A DNA stretch of 64,000 bases from Triops longicaudatus (lineage: Eukaryota; Arthropoda; Branchiopoda; Notostraca; Triopsidae): positions 210,812 to 274,811 of the forward strand of contig JAGQDJ010000061.1 in the NCBI GenBank assembly GCA_022885665.1, given 5' to 3'. Made by a program: the position numbers and the translations under genes. The notes beneath the pieces were generated by a model. The model saw nothing but the letters and a program-made list of their open reading frames with translations. It was not told where the DNA came from and searched no databases. This document shows positions 1 through 12,191 of this stretch, piece after piece. Positions within the stretch are counted from its first letter, which is position 1. Every line of letters starts with the position of its first letter.

Positions 1-971
1 AACTTTCCGTGTCAAGGCAAGCAGATGGCGTAAGGATTACGGAACTTATGTCTTTTTTTTCCTTAACTACCAAGCCAAAATATTAACGTCGTTTTCCTCT
101 ACAAATTTCTTTTCTTCTTTTTCTCTTTTTATTTTTCTCCCACATTGAACTCCATTTTCGTTGTTGAGTGTATACCAAAGTACTGAAACTCAATATTGCG
201 TAGCAATACAAGTTCCAAGCTTATTTCAACTTTTTCCCTTATTTTTTGTGCGGAATCCCTACTTTCCGGTTGCATAAATTTATTTTAATCGAAAATCCTC
301 CTCCCTTCGACTTTTTTTCGTCTGTTGAGACCATCTGTCACCAACATGACAAGAGAAAAAATCTAAACCCATACTCTTTCATTTTGTTGTTCCTTTTCAC
401 CATTTTTTTTCCCCTGGAAAATTGTGTAGGCCCAACACATGCGTTAGTGTTGTCAGACACCCACGACGCTTTTCATTGCAATTATGCTAATCACCAAGGT
501 CCAACCCTATTGATTGACACTCCCTTCCCTGCTTCAACCATTGTTGCCTTTAATCTGTCAGCTAATTCCTTAAGTTGACAGCTTCCACTCGTACAGATTT
601 AAACGTTCAAGAAAAAAAAGGAACACAAAGACAGAAAAAATGAAATAAAATGTAAAAGAAATAAAAAGGATAAATAAAAAGAAAAAAATTTAAAATAAAA
701 AAGGGAAGATTAGATCTACAATAAAAAATAATAAAATATATTTCTATAGGGCCTAAAGAGAAGCGAAAAGCTGAATAATAAGCTATATTACATCCTACTA
801 CAGACAACACATCGCGCACGAGCAAAAAAGCGCACATTTGTTGCGTTTTACTGCGTTTTCTAAGTTCGTAGAAAAATTGTGACACTTCCCACGCTAAACT
901 GCGTTCAAGCATACCCGTATTTTCATAAACTTTTGATTTAAATCGCACAATTATGTGTCATTTCTTCGTTA

Positions 972-1138
972 CAGCAAACTCTCGTTATGAAGAATTTTTT
1001 AGGAAGAGAAAACACAATTCTTTATAACTAAAGTTCGTTATATCAGACACTTTTTACACATTTACGTGCTGAAAGACCTTAAGAACAGTCTACTGTAGCT
1101 GACTGTTATAAAAGGGTTCGTTATATGGAATTATACTG
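972..1138. mobile_element. pogo/Tc1-mariner-like miniature element (MITE)
   Basis: A 167-bp segment begins CAGCAAACTCTCGTTATGAA and ends so that its reverse complement begins CAGTATAATTCCATATAACG. Both ends are directly flanked by TA (970-971 and 1139-1140), the target duplication of Tc1/mariner/pogo elements. The inner part repeats the theme TTCGTTATA, common in pogo/Tigger-derived MITEs that start with a CAGT-AAACTCGTTATAACGAA-like end. It has no coding capacity. The terminal repeats are imperfect, so this is an old copy. Another TTCGTTATA stretch near 1750-1790 may be a relic of the same family. Confidence 0.6.
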
Positions 1139-2440
1139 TATAACATTTATTAATGGGCGGTATGTCATATATAAGCGAAAACTTGTAAACTTATTGTGGT
1201 ATACTGCGTCACCACAACGTTCATAATAATGTGGAAAACATCTTACACTCATATCCATTAGAACGTACCCGTTTTTTTTAAACTTAAGACAAACTGTGAA
1301 ATTACGCGTTATTTCTCATCTAATGTATTATTCAATGACAGAACTTTAGTAAATAGAGATTTATAAGCTTTTGGTATGTGATAATTTGATAGAAAAATAT
1401 AATAAAATAAGAAACCAATAAAATGTTATTATTGCATAAGTTCAGAAAAAAGTGATCCAGTTCACATGTAAGGTTACCATAGAGAGTATTCGTTATTTTA
1501 CTAATTTTTGTCTCAATTTGTGAAATGCCACGTCAAATCTTTTCCAACGTAAGAAACGCGTAACAAAGAACCTTTTCATATCGAAGGGTTGACTATGGTA
1601 GACATGTTCTAGGATGTTTTGCTTATCTATTGTTATATAAAATAATATTTATGCTTATTAATATTTATGTTTGTTCTCTAAATGTAAAGAAGAAAGCGTC
1701 TCATATGACGAACTTTGCATGTATCGAACAATACTTCTATTTTCAGAATAGTTCGTTATAGATAGACTCCACTATATAAGAATGGAATTCTGTTTTTTTT
1801 CCGAAAAAAAAAATACAAAAACAATCAACATTTATTATGTGGAGTTACATAAAAAATGGTACAGCTTCAATGCTAAATTCCGTAAGCGTGTACCCATTTT
1901 TTTGCATTTTTCGACGCCATGTAGCTAAAACGCCCAGATTTCTAAGTGAATTATGCCACTCTACCCTAAAGAACTTGTGAAGACATTTGACAGATGAGCT
2001 GTACGCTCTTAAACTATAATAAAAAAGTACTCCACAGGTACTTGGAAGACGTTTCTCATATATACCCGGATATTATGATAATAATTCTTTACCGGATGCA
2101 GGTGCGGCATAACATCTCCTTTTTAAAAGACCATGAAAAGTTCAATTATTCAACAACTTGTGCTTCATTAATCAGGAAAACGCCCCTCCAAGCGGACAAG
2201 CTGGTAAAACCCTTTTTTGAGTATCCTTTGTTTTACCGTTGATAAGCGTGCTAAAAGGGACAAAGGGTTGAAAACTGTTTAAACTTTCCATTTTCCTTGT
2301 TGATTGGTTTGCCTTATGGTACGAGGGAGAGTGAGGGTGGATATATTATTTCCCGCAAAACACCGTTTGCATATCAAGTGAACACTGCGTATCAGCCAAC
2401 ACAGCTGCTCTTGTTATTAGAGACGCGCGTTTTGGCGGGA

Positions 2441-2770
2441 AAGAAAATGGCGCTCAACAACGTGACGCGTCAGCTGTAGCGGCGTCACGAAGTATGTTAG
2501 ACAACTGCAGTTATCCCGTGTACTAAAGCTTAAAACAATTGAAAAAAATAATGAAAGTTCCTTCGATGAAGGTGATGTTGTACAGGAAGTTTAAATGCAA
2601 AATCTAGAAAAGATGGCGTTCAACCACGTGATGCGTCAGCTGTAGCGGTATTAAGAGGTAGGTTAGGCAGTTGCAGTTATCTCCTGAACTAAAGTGTTAA
2701 AAGTTTTGAAAAAATGCTGGTAGTTTTTTGTGTACATGCGATGCTATACTGTAAGTTTTATTGCAAATTC
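2441..2770 (+). repeat. Tandem pair of a diverged ~165-bp repeat
   Basis: Two direct copies lie next to each other, about 2441-2600 and 2605-2770. Both carry ATGGCG(C/T)TCAAC(A/C)ACGTGA, then GCGTCAGCTGTAGCGG, then GCAGTTATC(C/T)C, ACTAAAG and a GAAAAAA run in the same order and spacing. A third, more diverged copy lies at about 5277-5440. No coding potential is shared. This looks like a dispersed non-autonomous repeat with one local duplication. Confidence 0.7.
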
Positions 2771-3966
2771 TTAAGTTGTCTAGAAACTGTGATGCATGGT
2801 TTTGCGGATGTATTTTTTTTCGCGTTGTTTGGGTTAAATTATAGCACAAGAACCTTAACATTATAGTCAATAAGATGGCTGCATCATCTGTGTGACACTG
2901 ATACTAGAATAAAGCTCGTAACTCAGCAAAACCTGACCGACCGTGCAAATTGGGTATTAGCCTACCAGCTTCACGAGAAATTATACATAAAATAGTTCTT
3001 ACTATTGGTGCAATTGAAATAAATCACCGACTAAGCACTAATGTTAGTTTATCTTCCTTCCAAGGAACGAACTGAATATCTTAAAAACTAAGCTCTCTAG
3101 AAATTCCTAGCTGAAACACGGCCTGTCGTGCCTTCAAGAATGAAATCCGTGGCTTTTTGATCTTAAAGAAGCTTGAGGGTTCGTTACACGCTTTAAGGCT
3201 TGGCAACCCACGGCTGGCTTCATTAAGAATGCGTTTATGAGTCACTGACAAGCCACGCGACTTAACGACCGTCTTCGGTTTTCAAAGACACACACAGCCA
3301 CCAGACACGCGAAATTGCATTTATGAGTAGCTGAAGGGAGCCTTTGTTAATAATCAAGCATAAGCAAGGGAAGCTTGACGCCACTCGACAATAAAAATAT
3401 GCTTTTATGAAGCTGGTGCTGCTGTGGGTAAAATCCTCTTTCATGCTAGCCGTCGTTAGGTGTCGCAACCGAGCCTTTGCTACGCCCTGGGGCAATACAT
3501 CACCCTCTCTTTCTTTTACCCTTGGAAAGAGGGTTTCTTTGATAATTAAGGCGTAAAAAGCCTTGAGACTCTCTGTATATAACAATACATGAAAGTCTGG
3601 GTTAGACGCTCCATTTGCAGTAAATGTTAATGAGATGGCGGAATGCCGGCTTAACCCTCTTTTCTGCATATTCTTTGACCCTATCACCCCCACAGCCACT
3701 GAAAGGGACGACGGATGAGTCTTCCATTTCGCCAATGACAACAAAAGACGAGTGACATGGATTGTTAGGGCTTCTCGCTTTTATTACGCTGTATGTTGGG
3801 GAATCCTGAGGGACAAGTATGGAGTATTACTGCGGAGACAGCAAAATCTCGGTATAACGTATCCTCTAGGGGGTAGTCAAAATCTTACAGTATACTTTGT
3901 ATTGCTATATATGGTTCCTTACATTCTACTGTGTTACACAGCTTAAATACGACTTTTAAATCAAAC

Positions 3967-4335
3967 ATTCGCAAAAAGATGAGAAAATGTTCATAAGAAA
4001 CTGGTATAGTTTAGCTTGAACATTGCCTAAGTTTGTACCAGTTTTTTAATGACAACCCTATCCTGCGATGCAGAACTCACTGTTTTTACTTGTTTTTTCA
4101 AATTCTTTGCGATCCCTGGATATTTAAATCGACGTTAATATTCACAGTTGCTCAATTTACTTTCATTGATTAAAACATAATATTTTTTGTCGATTTACAA
4201 CGAATTTTCACAAAAAGATAAAAACGTACTTCTAAAAAACTGGTATGCTTTACCGTGAAAGCTGCCTTTGCGCGTATCAGGTTTTTATGGAAATTCCTAT
4301 CAAGCGATACGAACCTTCCTGTTTATGACTACAAA
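3967..4335 (+). repeat. Two direct copies of a dispersed ~125-bp repeat
   Basis: The copies at about 3967-4090 and 4205-4330 share, in order, CAAAAAGAT, AAACTGGTAT, a (C/T)TTGAA- or GTGAAAG-CTGCCT block, a GTACCAG/GTATCAG block with a T-run, and CCTATC(C/A)(T/A)GCGAT. Related single copies are seen at about 1845-1925 (AATGGTACAGCTTC ... GCGTGTACCCATTTTTT) and 8430-8545 (AACTGGTACAGTTTAC ... GCGCGTACTCG). This is a dispersed family of unknown type. I see no terminal inverted repeats. Confidence 0.6.
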
Positions 4336-5276
4336 ATATTTTTTTGGCGATCTTTATGGCAATTATACGTACCGTACGATACTGTATGTTGGGTACTGGT
4401 GTTTAGACTTCCATTACAAACGAAGACATGCATTTCTTCCGTTTGTTGATTAAGTTCTGCGGATTGTTGCACTCACAATGTTGTTGGAACTTCCGGTATG
4501 GTGCAAAACACCCCTTAGCTTTGTGTGGCACGCACCCACAGGCTCGCGTACGTTGAAGAAGATGAAACGGGCATGTTTCTTGTTCAAGGAGGCTGGGTGT
4601 CTTGTTATTGATGCATGAGTTGCCAAATTGAGTTCGGAGATGAAGTGCTGAACGAGAGAAAAGGTTTGTGGTGTACTGTAGCATCGGTTTGCCTTGACTT
4701 GTACGGTACATGCATGCATATGTGGGGTGATGTACCCTGTTTGGGACCTTAACAAGGGTCATGTGAGGTTTTCTAAAGGTTTGAAGTTGCTATATTACCC
4801 ACATACGAAATATTTGATATATTCCCGCTGGGATGCTGAGGATGCGGAGGCTGCAAATGAGTTGCTGAGAGAAATAAGAGACCAGTGAGGGTGAAAAGTG
4901 AAGACGAGACGGGGTTGGACACAGTGACAAGGCAATCGGTCCCTTGGAACTCATCTTTGCTGTCATACAATCACACACATACACGTAGATAAAAAAAAAG
5001 AGGAGATAAGAGACGGAATATGGGATTTTCCAAGATTCTAGCAGCTAGTTTATACGTAAATGAAATTTACGGGCAAAAATATAACCCTACGAAGTTATAA
5101 CTACAGTTACGGTGAGATAGGGCTTTGAATTAGAGATTTTCATCAAGTTTACTGTTCAACACAGATTAGTATTGTTTTACGAGAAACCACTGCTTCGTGA
5201 TATTTAAAGTCTATCCAGCCATCTATTGGGCATGGGAGTAATAATTTTAAGCGCTGCTGCGCCTTGGACATTGCAA

Positions 5277-5440
5277 CCACATGGTGCGTTAGCTACAGCG
5301 CGTCAGTGGGCAGGTTAGGTTAGTACGATTATCTCCGAAACTTTGATGTCCAACGTATTGGGAAAAAAATACTGAACGTTGTTTGAAAATATTGCGCTAC
5401 TTAAATTTCAAATTCAAGTAAGTTCGGGAAATTTAAATGC
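5277..5440 (+). repeat. Diverged third copy of the 2441-2770 repeat
   Basis: The segment carries CCACATGGTGCGTTAGCTAC, GCGCGTCAGTGGGCAGGTTA, ATTATCTCC and a GGGAAAAAAA run in the same order as the tandem pair at 2441-2770. Identity is lower than between the two tandem copies. No terminal repeats or coding capacity are visible. Confidence 0.5.
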
Positions 5441-7146
5441 CAGCTAAATAGTATGTCACAAACTTATGAAGGCTAGAGAAGCCACTCGACGAATTTTCAC
5501 TACAAAAGATAACCGTAACAGTTTTGAGCTTCTTTATTTCATACAGTGTTACTATAGAAGCCAGGCCCTATGTCATTTAAATTGACAGGAAGTCCTGACC
5601 TTTAAATTGCGCTAAACTTAGCTGTTCGACCTTACCCAGAAAACTTCTACCCTTTTTCTGTGTTATAGCTTATGGGTTTTTTGAGGAGAGGGAAGTTCCG
5701 ACTTGTGATGAAGAAGTACATGGAAACTCAACTTGAAAATCAAAGCTCCCTCAAAGTTAAATACACTGTGGCTGGACAAGACTATAGTAGTAGTAAAAAC
5801 GGTTATTTATCTAAAAATACAAGAAAAAGTGCGCTGTTTGTTTCCAGATAACGTGAGTGCGGAGCAAGCAATTAAATCTATTTTCCTTGAAGTAGTGTCC
5901 AATGTAAAAACTGAAAATAAATATTTCTGTGGTAGTTATCTCTTGAAATATTTGAAAAAAGTGAACCTTAAAGAAGCGTGAGTGGATGGTTTTGGAGTTA
6001 ATGGCTTTCCATAAAGGCAAACAAACCTGTGTTGAAGGGCCGTTCATAACGAGCCTCTTACGGATAGTCAGTGAAAGAATTTACTAAATCTGTGGAGACT
6101 TGTATACAAGACCTTTTAAAGCCTCCTAACCCGAAAAAACAGGAGCTCGTAGCCAAAAGATTTATTTATTTATGGACTTGCTTCAACTTCTTTTCGGTTC
6201 AGTATTCTCTTACCGCACCGAAAAGTCTTGAAAGAAGGTTGAAGAGGGGAAATGAGTTTTTTTCCCTTGTTGTTGTTTAACAGATGGGCGAGAGTGAGGA
6301 AAGAAGCTTAATGGAGTCATCCGGCCTCCAAAATTGCATTGTTGGTTTACGACGCTTGTTTGTCGCCACCTGTAAAAGTACCCACGTCAGCTCGTCAAAC
6401 TTATGCATCCTAATTCATTAGCAGTGTGATGAAGCTTAGCCAGTTGGTGCATTCCAAGAACTTTTCTTTCCGGTTCTTTAAAAACTTGAAATATTTCAAC
6501 TAATAAGCCATTAGAGCTGGGAACGTTGAACATTGCCTACAAATTTTACCTTTTGTGATCTTAAGTTCTTGTTTTTGGTATAATTATTTTTAATTATATT
6601 ATTTCAAGTCATTTAAGTCTTTCCAGGGCATTTCTTGACTATATGAAAGTGTTTAAAAACAGTTAAAGTGTCTAAAACCAGTGAAACGGCGTTAACCGCT
6701 TAGTGTGAATATGCCTTTAAGGTAATATGAACTCCTTGTTGCTTTGAGCCGTAGTGTAGGGTTCCAGTCTTTGCTTGGGCGCTTCTTCAGGCGCTAGTTA
6801 AGAACACTACATTAAAAAAGATCGAATTTTTCCGTTACGCTACCAAGTTTGTTCTCAGATAAGGTGGATTTTCACTTGCATTAGCCCTGGTATACCTAGG
6901 AGTTTCGAACAAAGCTTTTTACCGCGTCAGTGGAAGCTAGCCTTAAAAATATTCGGATTTTCCGTTACGCGGGGTTTAGTGCAGCGTATTGCCTAGAACT
7001 CAGGCGCAGCAGCTTTGAAGTTGACTAACAAGTCTACTTGAAACTACTTCAGAGTCAACTTCTGAGAACCCAAACAAACTTTCTCGCGCTTTAGCACGCG
7101 TTTAACGTGAAATATTTAACTTTTGGATTAACTTTTAGTGCAAAAC

Positions 7147-7965
7147 ATGACCGGTATTCCTGATAAAAACTGGCAGCCGCCTTTAGCAGCGTTTAAAACC
7201 ACGTAAGACTTAATATATACCAAAGAACATACTGTTCACAAAGAACTCAAAGCTATCTCAAAATTTTTAATGTTTTTTCGCAGCATGGGCGAATTTATGG
7301 TGGAATTGTATTGGAAACATGCCCCTAATACTTGTCGCAATTTTGCCGAGTTGTGCCGACGAGGTTATTACAACAATACCAAGTTTCATCGCATCATCAA
7401 AGACTTTATGATCCAAGGTTTTCATTTTCTCTTTGACATAACTAATGACTATAATTTGAATATTAATGAATTAAGGTGGAGACCCGACTGCTACGGGTCG
7501 AGGTGGGGCTTCGATTTACGGTAAAACGTTTGATGACGAGATTCACGAAGATTTAAAGCATTCCGGTAATTCAGAAAAGAAATAAAATTTTTACGAGTTT
7601 TTGACTATGTCTTAATAATCATTGGAAAAAAGGGGCGGGGATTTTATCGATGGCCAATTCAGGACCCAACACGAACGGCTCGCAATTTTTTATAACCTTG
7701 GCGCCCACGCAATGGCTCGACGGCAAACATGCTATCTTTGGTAAGATCTTATTAAATTATAAATCCAAAAAAAAAAATCTTAGCTTTGAAGAATTATATT
7801 CCTTTTATAGCCTATAATGGAAAATGTAATATTTGTCCGATTGTAGGGCGTATCCACTCCGGGATGCGGGTAGTGCAAAGAATAGGATTGGTCGAAACCG
7901 GTGCAGACGACAGACCACGCGATGACGTCGAGATCTTACGTGCCTATATTCCGGAAGAACAATAA
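7147..7965 (+). CDS. PPIL1: Peptidyl-prolyl cis-trans isomerase-like 1 (spliceosomal cyclophilin)
   Basis: Five exons, 7147-7202, 7284-7417, 7476-7565, 7633-7740 and 7847-7965, join in frame to a 168-residue protein (human PPIL1 has 166). Introns are 58-106 bp with GT/AG ends. The single cyclophilin domain fills the protein. Visible family blocks are SWQPP-like KNWQPPL at the N terminus, ELYWKHAPNTCRNFAELC, FHRIIKDFMIQGGDPT, GRGGASIYGKTFDDEI, MANSGPNTNGSQFFITLAP and WLDGKHAIFGR. These contain the FHR, QFF and WLDGKH residues of the active site. PPIL1 is a nuclear prolyl isomerase of activated spliceosomes that binds SKIP. The start is the only ATG that gives the family N terminus. Nothing is broken, so this is a normal housekeeping gene. 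Confidence 0.97.
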
Positions 7966-9061
7966 ATTTTGTCGTAAAACCAAACTATTTTGGACGTCTG
8001 ATAGAAATTGTCGGATTACCATTATCGAGTTGATTGGTAATTCGATGCAAGCGTCATTAGACTATGTCTACGATGATTTCGAAACAACTAAACAATTATT
8101 GTATTTCGCACACTCTTAATCTTAATTGGTGTATTTCTTTTAAAGTTTTATTTAGAATTTTTTATACAAAGAGGTTTTAAGCGTTGAAGCAATTTAAAGA
8201 ACTGAGAGAGCCGAAAACGACGAAACATCGCAGATCAAATGTCGGCCGTCTCTTAAACAATCTGGCAATTTCGGAAAAAACGGCGTGATTTACACGATTA
8301 AATTGTTATAATTGTTTTGACGTTACTACGATTCTTAAAAAGCGCGCTTAGAATCATTAGACACGCTTCATTGTAAGTTTGTCTAATTCAGCCTTTAAAT
8401 TTTTTTTTTTTTCTAAATTTTTGCTCGAAAAAAGCACTGAGTAAAAAAAACTGGTACAGTTTACATAAGAAACAACGTGAGCGCGTACTCGCTTTTTATT
8501 AGTACTAGTAGCCTACATTCTATACTGCTGCGTATAGGAAACGAACGGTTTTGTTGCGGGCGGTGCTAAGCTGGACTCGCTCGAGCCAGCCTTTTCATTA
8601 TTGCCCTGCTACAAGGCTTGCAACGGTGAATGGGCGAGAGCTGACGTAGAGAGCAGTTCTTAAAGGAAAGTATCACGATACAAAGCGAAAGAATAAACTT
8701 AAGGTGGATTTCCACTGTACAGCATACAGATGGTTCTGGAACGGTGAACTGTTGAGTGGCGTATTGATATACTCAGAGCAACCTGGTGAAATTGAATTTT
8801 CCTAGTGCCGAGTTAACACTTGTGTATACTAATGGGCAATTTTCAAAGTAAAGTAAGGACGCGCAGGCTTAACCGCCATCTTGGTTCCTTGAGTGTCCGC
8901 AGCAGCGGCGTTACAGGCGTTAAGCCCTCAGGCATTGTTTACATCCAGTGAGCTTTCTGTGCCGTTTACAAACAAAACTTCCTAACACAAGTTACTAAAG
9001 CATCACTATTAACATAGCTTCCAAGAAGTTGTTGCTAAAAGAACGTAAATAATAAGAAAGA
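7966..9061. other. Intergenic gap between PPIL1 and the CUE-like gene
   Basis: No gene is visible. The gap contains the 3' flank of PPIL1, a copy of the ACTGGTA dispersed repeat at about 8430-8545, and the 5' flank of the next gene. The frame 7901-8119 overlaps the last PPIL1 exon in another frame and is a shadow. Confidence 0.6.
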
Positions 9062-12000
9062 ATGTATTCAAGACAGTTACAAACTAACAATGAAGTTAGT
9101 CTTCACTACAAATCAAGGGGCTTTGCCTCCGCACCTAATTCTCCCTTCCTAGCCGTTGCTCAACGCGTCCTTTGCGCTCAAACTCAATCCAAACCTTTAG
9201 AACCAGCTGAAGAAGTAGAAGCCCGGATTGCAGCCATGTTTCCCACGGCGCACGAATACGAAATCAAGAAGCTTCTAAAACGGTACCATTACCGTGAAGC
9301 GGTCGTTGTAAGCGCTCTGCAAGTCCAGAAACATCCAGTAATCATGCCAGGGCCTGGGGCAAGCATTACACCGTCTCCTTCGCTTACCAAGCGTCAGTTA
9401 GGCGCTTGGTTGCAAAACACGGACTCGAAAGATCAAGTTTCAGTAGCGTGTCACGCTTCAGGACCTAATAAGAATATTATTACCGTTCCTGGAAGTCCAT
9501 TTCCACGGTCTGGGAGTCGTGCTAGCAGCAATGTCATTAATACGGCATCTCCCAGGCCGTGGAGCAAGTTTGGATCCCCGGTTCCAAACAAACCTCCATC
9601 GTCGCCGAAAATCAAACTAAGGTACACATAACAAATACGAATTAAACACACAAACAAAAAACAGAAGAAACATGAAATACACAGAAAATTTACACAATTT
9701 GATCTTTCTTGTTATATAGACGACCACTTTGTTTTGTTTTTCAACTATATCTTTTTCGGTTTCAAAATAAATACAACAACACATAAACAAAATAGTAATT
9801 GTACAGACCGAGTTCAACGTCAATTTAACTTTACTTAATCCTAATAATAATCGGAAAGGAAGCAACATAAAAATGACTAAAATTAATGTGAAATAAAACT
9901 CGATCTAAATTAAACTCACTTGACATAAAAACTAAACTTAAATTATCACTAGATATTGATCGCTTTTGTGTTTTACACAGTTTAGAGTAATTTTGAAGCA
10001 GATTAACTCAATTTACTAAACGGAACTGAACCTAATCCAAAGAAACACACTAGGACGTAGGCATATATAAACAAACAACGGAAATATAGAAGAAATTTGT
10101 GTTGAACTTAGGTTAATTTCAAACTATAGTTAACATATTTTTTTCAAGTTTGTAACAATTACAGATCCAAAAAGTGGTCGAAACTGTAACGTAAAAGTAC
10201 CTAAAATAATACTACAATACACACAACAATAAATACTAACAAACAAATAAAAAGGAGTTTTCTCCAAAGGCATGCGAACATACATGTTGAAAATTTTGTA
10301 TTTCTTTGTAGTTCGTTGCATTTCGTTGTCGTTTCGTAGTTGTCGCCGTTTTCTGTTCCAAGGTACGGATAATTTCTTACTTTTAAGTTTATAGCATTTT
10401 TGGTATTCGTTCACATAGTTACTATTTAGTGGAAATTAAACTTGTTTGATTTTATTCAGTATTATACATTTCTCGTAACTTCAAGATTAATTCGTCATTT
10501 CGTTCAAATGTGTCGTTGTACAAGATATTTTTTCATTCTTTCAGTATTTTACTATTTGCGTTCATCTTTTTTCTTCCTTTTTAGATTATTTTAATTTCAA
10601 TTCATTGCCGTATTGTCTTTAATTTTACTATCGTTACAAATTTCAAGTACATTCTTGAATTTAACCATTTTATTTGCAATCACCTTTTATTTCCGTTGAT
10701 TTGTTTAAATAATATTTTTAAACAGTTCTTTTTACCAATTTAGGTACTTGAAGAGCGTATTTCCGAAAGCAGAAGAAACTTTCTTACTGGATTTGCTATC
10801 GAATTCGGACAACAATGTGCAAACAGCGACACAAAAGCTATTAAACTTGGGTCACGTGAAACGTGACGTTCCAATACCACTTACACCAAGAAAATCAATT
10901 TTAGATAAAATCGAAGCCAACAAATTAGAAACTTCTACGTTATCGAGTTCGGTATACCAGCCTATAAGTCCAGTACCGCCCAGAAGACCGAAGACTGGCC
11001 AAGAAAAACTGGAAGGTTAACTATTTTAAATACTAAAATTTTATTTTGCTTTATTAATGACAATTTTAAATATAGTTTAAATATAGAAAATATTCACAAT
11101 GTTAGCTTTTGTACGGTAAAAGCATTAAATACGAAAAATATGACATTAAATATAAGTCCAATGACCACATACTTTCGATTTACGCATATTCCTTACAAGT
11201 TTTTAGAAATTTTAAAAAAATTCTTTGTGTTTTTTTTAATCCTAGCTTTTATTTGGTTTAACATTAAAACTTCTTAGTTTTAACATTTTGTACGTTGTTT
11301 TGTGATAAGTTTAATTTGTGTCATTCTTCCATTTTTTAATAAATTTTGAAATTCTACGTTCTCAATAGCTGTGTTTCTAGTGAGATTTATTTACTTTTTA
11401 TTTTATGTTTTTATCATTACTAATTTTTGTCTGTTCAATAGCGAAACAAGCGTTGGTGAAGCAATTCCAGGACGTTGTGGAGCAAGTTATTGAACTAGCT
11501 CTGGAAAGCACGGATTATGACGAGGCGAAAGCGAGCCAAGTGCTCCTCAATGCCAAAAACGAGCAAATTCGGTCGACAAAACACTCTGATGACGTCATCG
11601 ATGCAAAGTATATATTAAAAATAAACAAAAAATTATGTAAAGAAAACAAATCTTTCACAGTGAATGTTTGCTCTTTTGGAAATAGGAAAATTACAATAAT
11701 GAAGTATTCACCCAGTGGATTATGGCGTGGCTTTACTCCTTGCGTTGAAAAGAAATCTCTGTGCGAAGATTCCTACCGTCCGAAACCCAAACATCCCGTT
11801 TTTCTGTTGAGAACCATGGCCCGAGGCGCAGATGATAGTCTTTTGAGGTAATTGAGCTTACTAATAATAGTGAATGTAAGAATTAATCCTCCTTCAATCT
11901 TCAAGCAATTAAAGCTTAGCAAAAAAAAAAAAAGTATTCATCGTAAATGAAAAACGTAAGCAAAGTGCAATATTGTAAGGAAATATTGAAAAATTTTATT

Positions 12001-12191
12001 TCATTTCCCATTTCAGCGAATCATACGAGAGCACAGTAGGTGGAAGAATTGGGTACGTACCTTCTAATAACGCCAAGGGGCCGGATGTAAATTTGCTATC
12101 GAAACGTGATACTGCGAAAGGTCCAAATGCCAATTTTGTGAAAGGACCCGCCCATTTAGCGAAAGGTTTCATAAAATCGGTGCGAGGCTAA
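9062..12191 (+). CDS. Unrecognised protein with two or three CUE/UBA-like helical modules
   Basis: Four exons, 9062-9621, 10744-11015, 11442-11847 and 12017-12191, join in frame to 470 residues. I do not recognise the family. Residues about 45-95 read like a CUE/UBA ubiquitin-binding three-helix module: ARIAAMFPTAHEYEIKKLL then an alanine- and valine-rich last helix. A second such module starts at the exon 2 junction (YLKSVFPKAEETFLLDLL ... ATQKLLNLG). A third possible one opens exon 3 (VEQVIELALESTDYDEAKA). The linkers are rich in Ser, Pro and Arg, with SPFPRSGSR and SPRPWSKFGSPVP. The C terminus has three spaced K-G-P motifs (AKGPDVN, AKGPNAN, VKGPAH) and ends in basic residues. An extra small intron inside exon 3 (about 11608-11683) is possible. 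CUE/UBA assignment rests on pattern only. A role in ubiquitin binding is inference. Confidence 0.75.

Larger units (their letters stand above)
1..7146. other. Gene-poor, repeat-rich region
   Basis: I find no supportable gene here. Open frames such as 246-578, 3262-3744 and 5733-5981 have no recognisable domain and no splice partners with a matching frame. The stretch is AT-rich and carries a pogo-like miniature element, a family of short repeats with the core ACTGGTA, and a second repeat family with the core GCGTCAGCTGTAGCGG. Each of these is listed separately. The promoter of PPIL1 must lie near the right edge, but I see no distinct motif for it. Confidence 0.6.

Noticed and set aside
246..578. 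110-codon forward open frame
   Set aside because: Low-complexity Phe/Leu-rich start and no recognisable family block.
3262..3744. 160-codon reverse-strand open frame
   Set aside because: No domain, signal peptide or splice partner. Composition is ordinary for noncoding sequence here.
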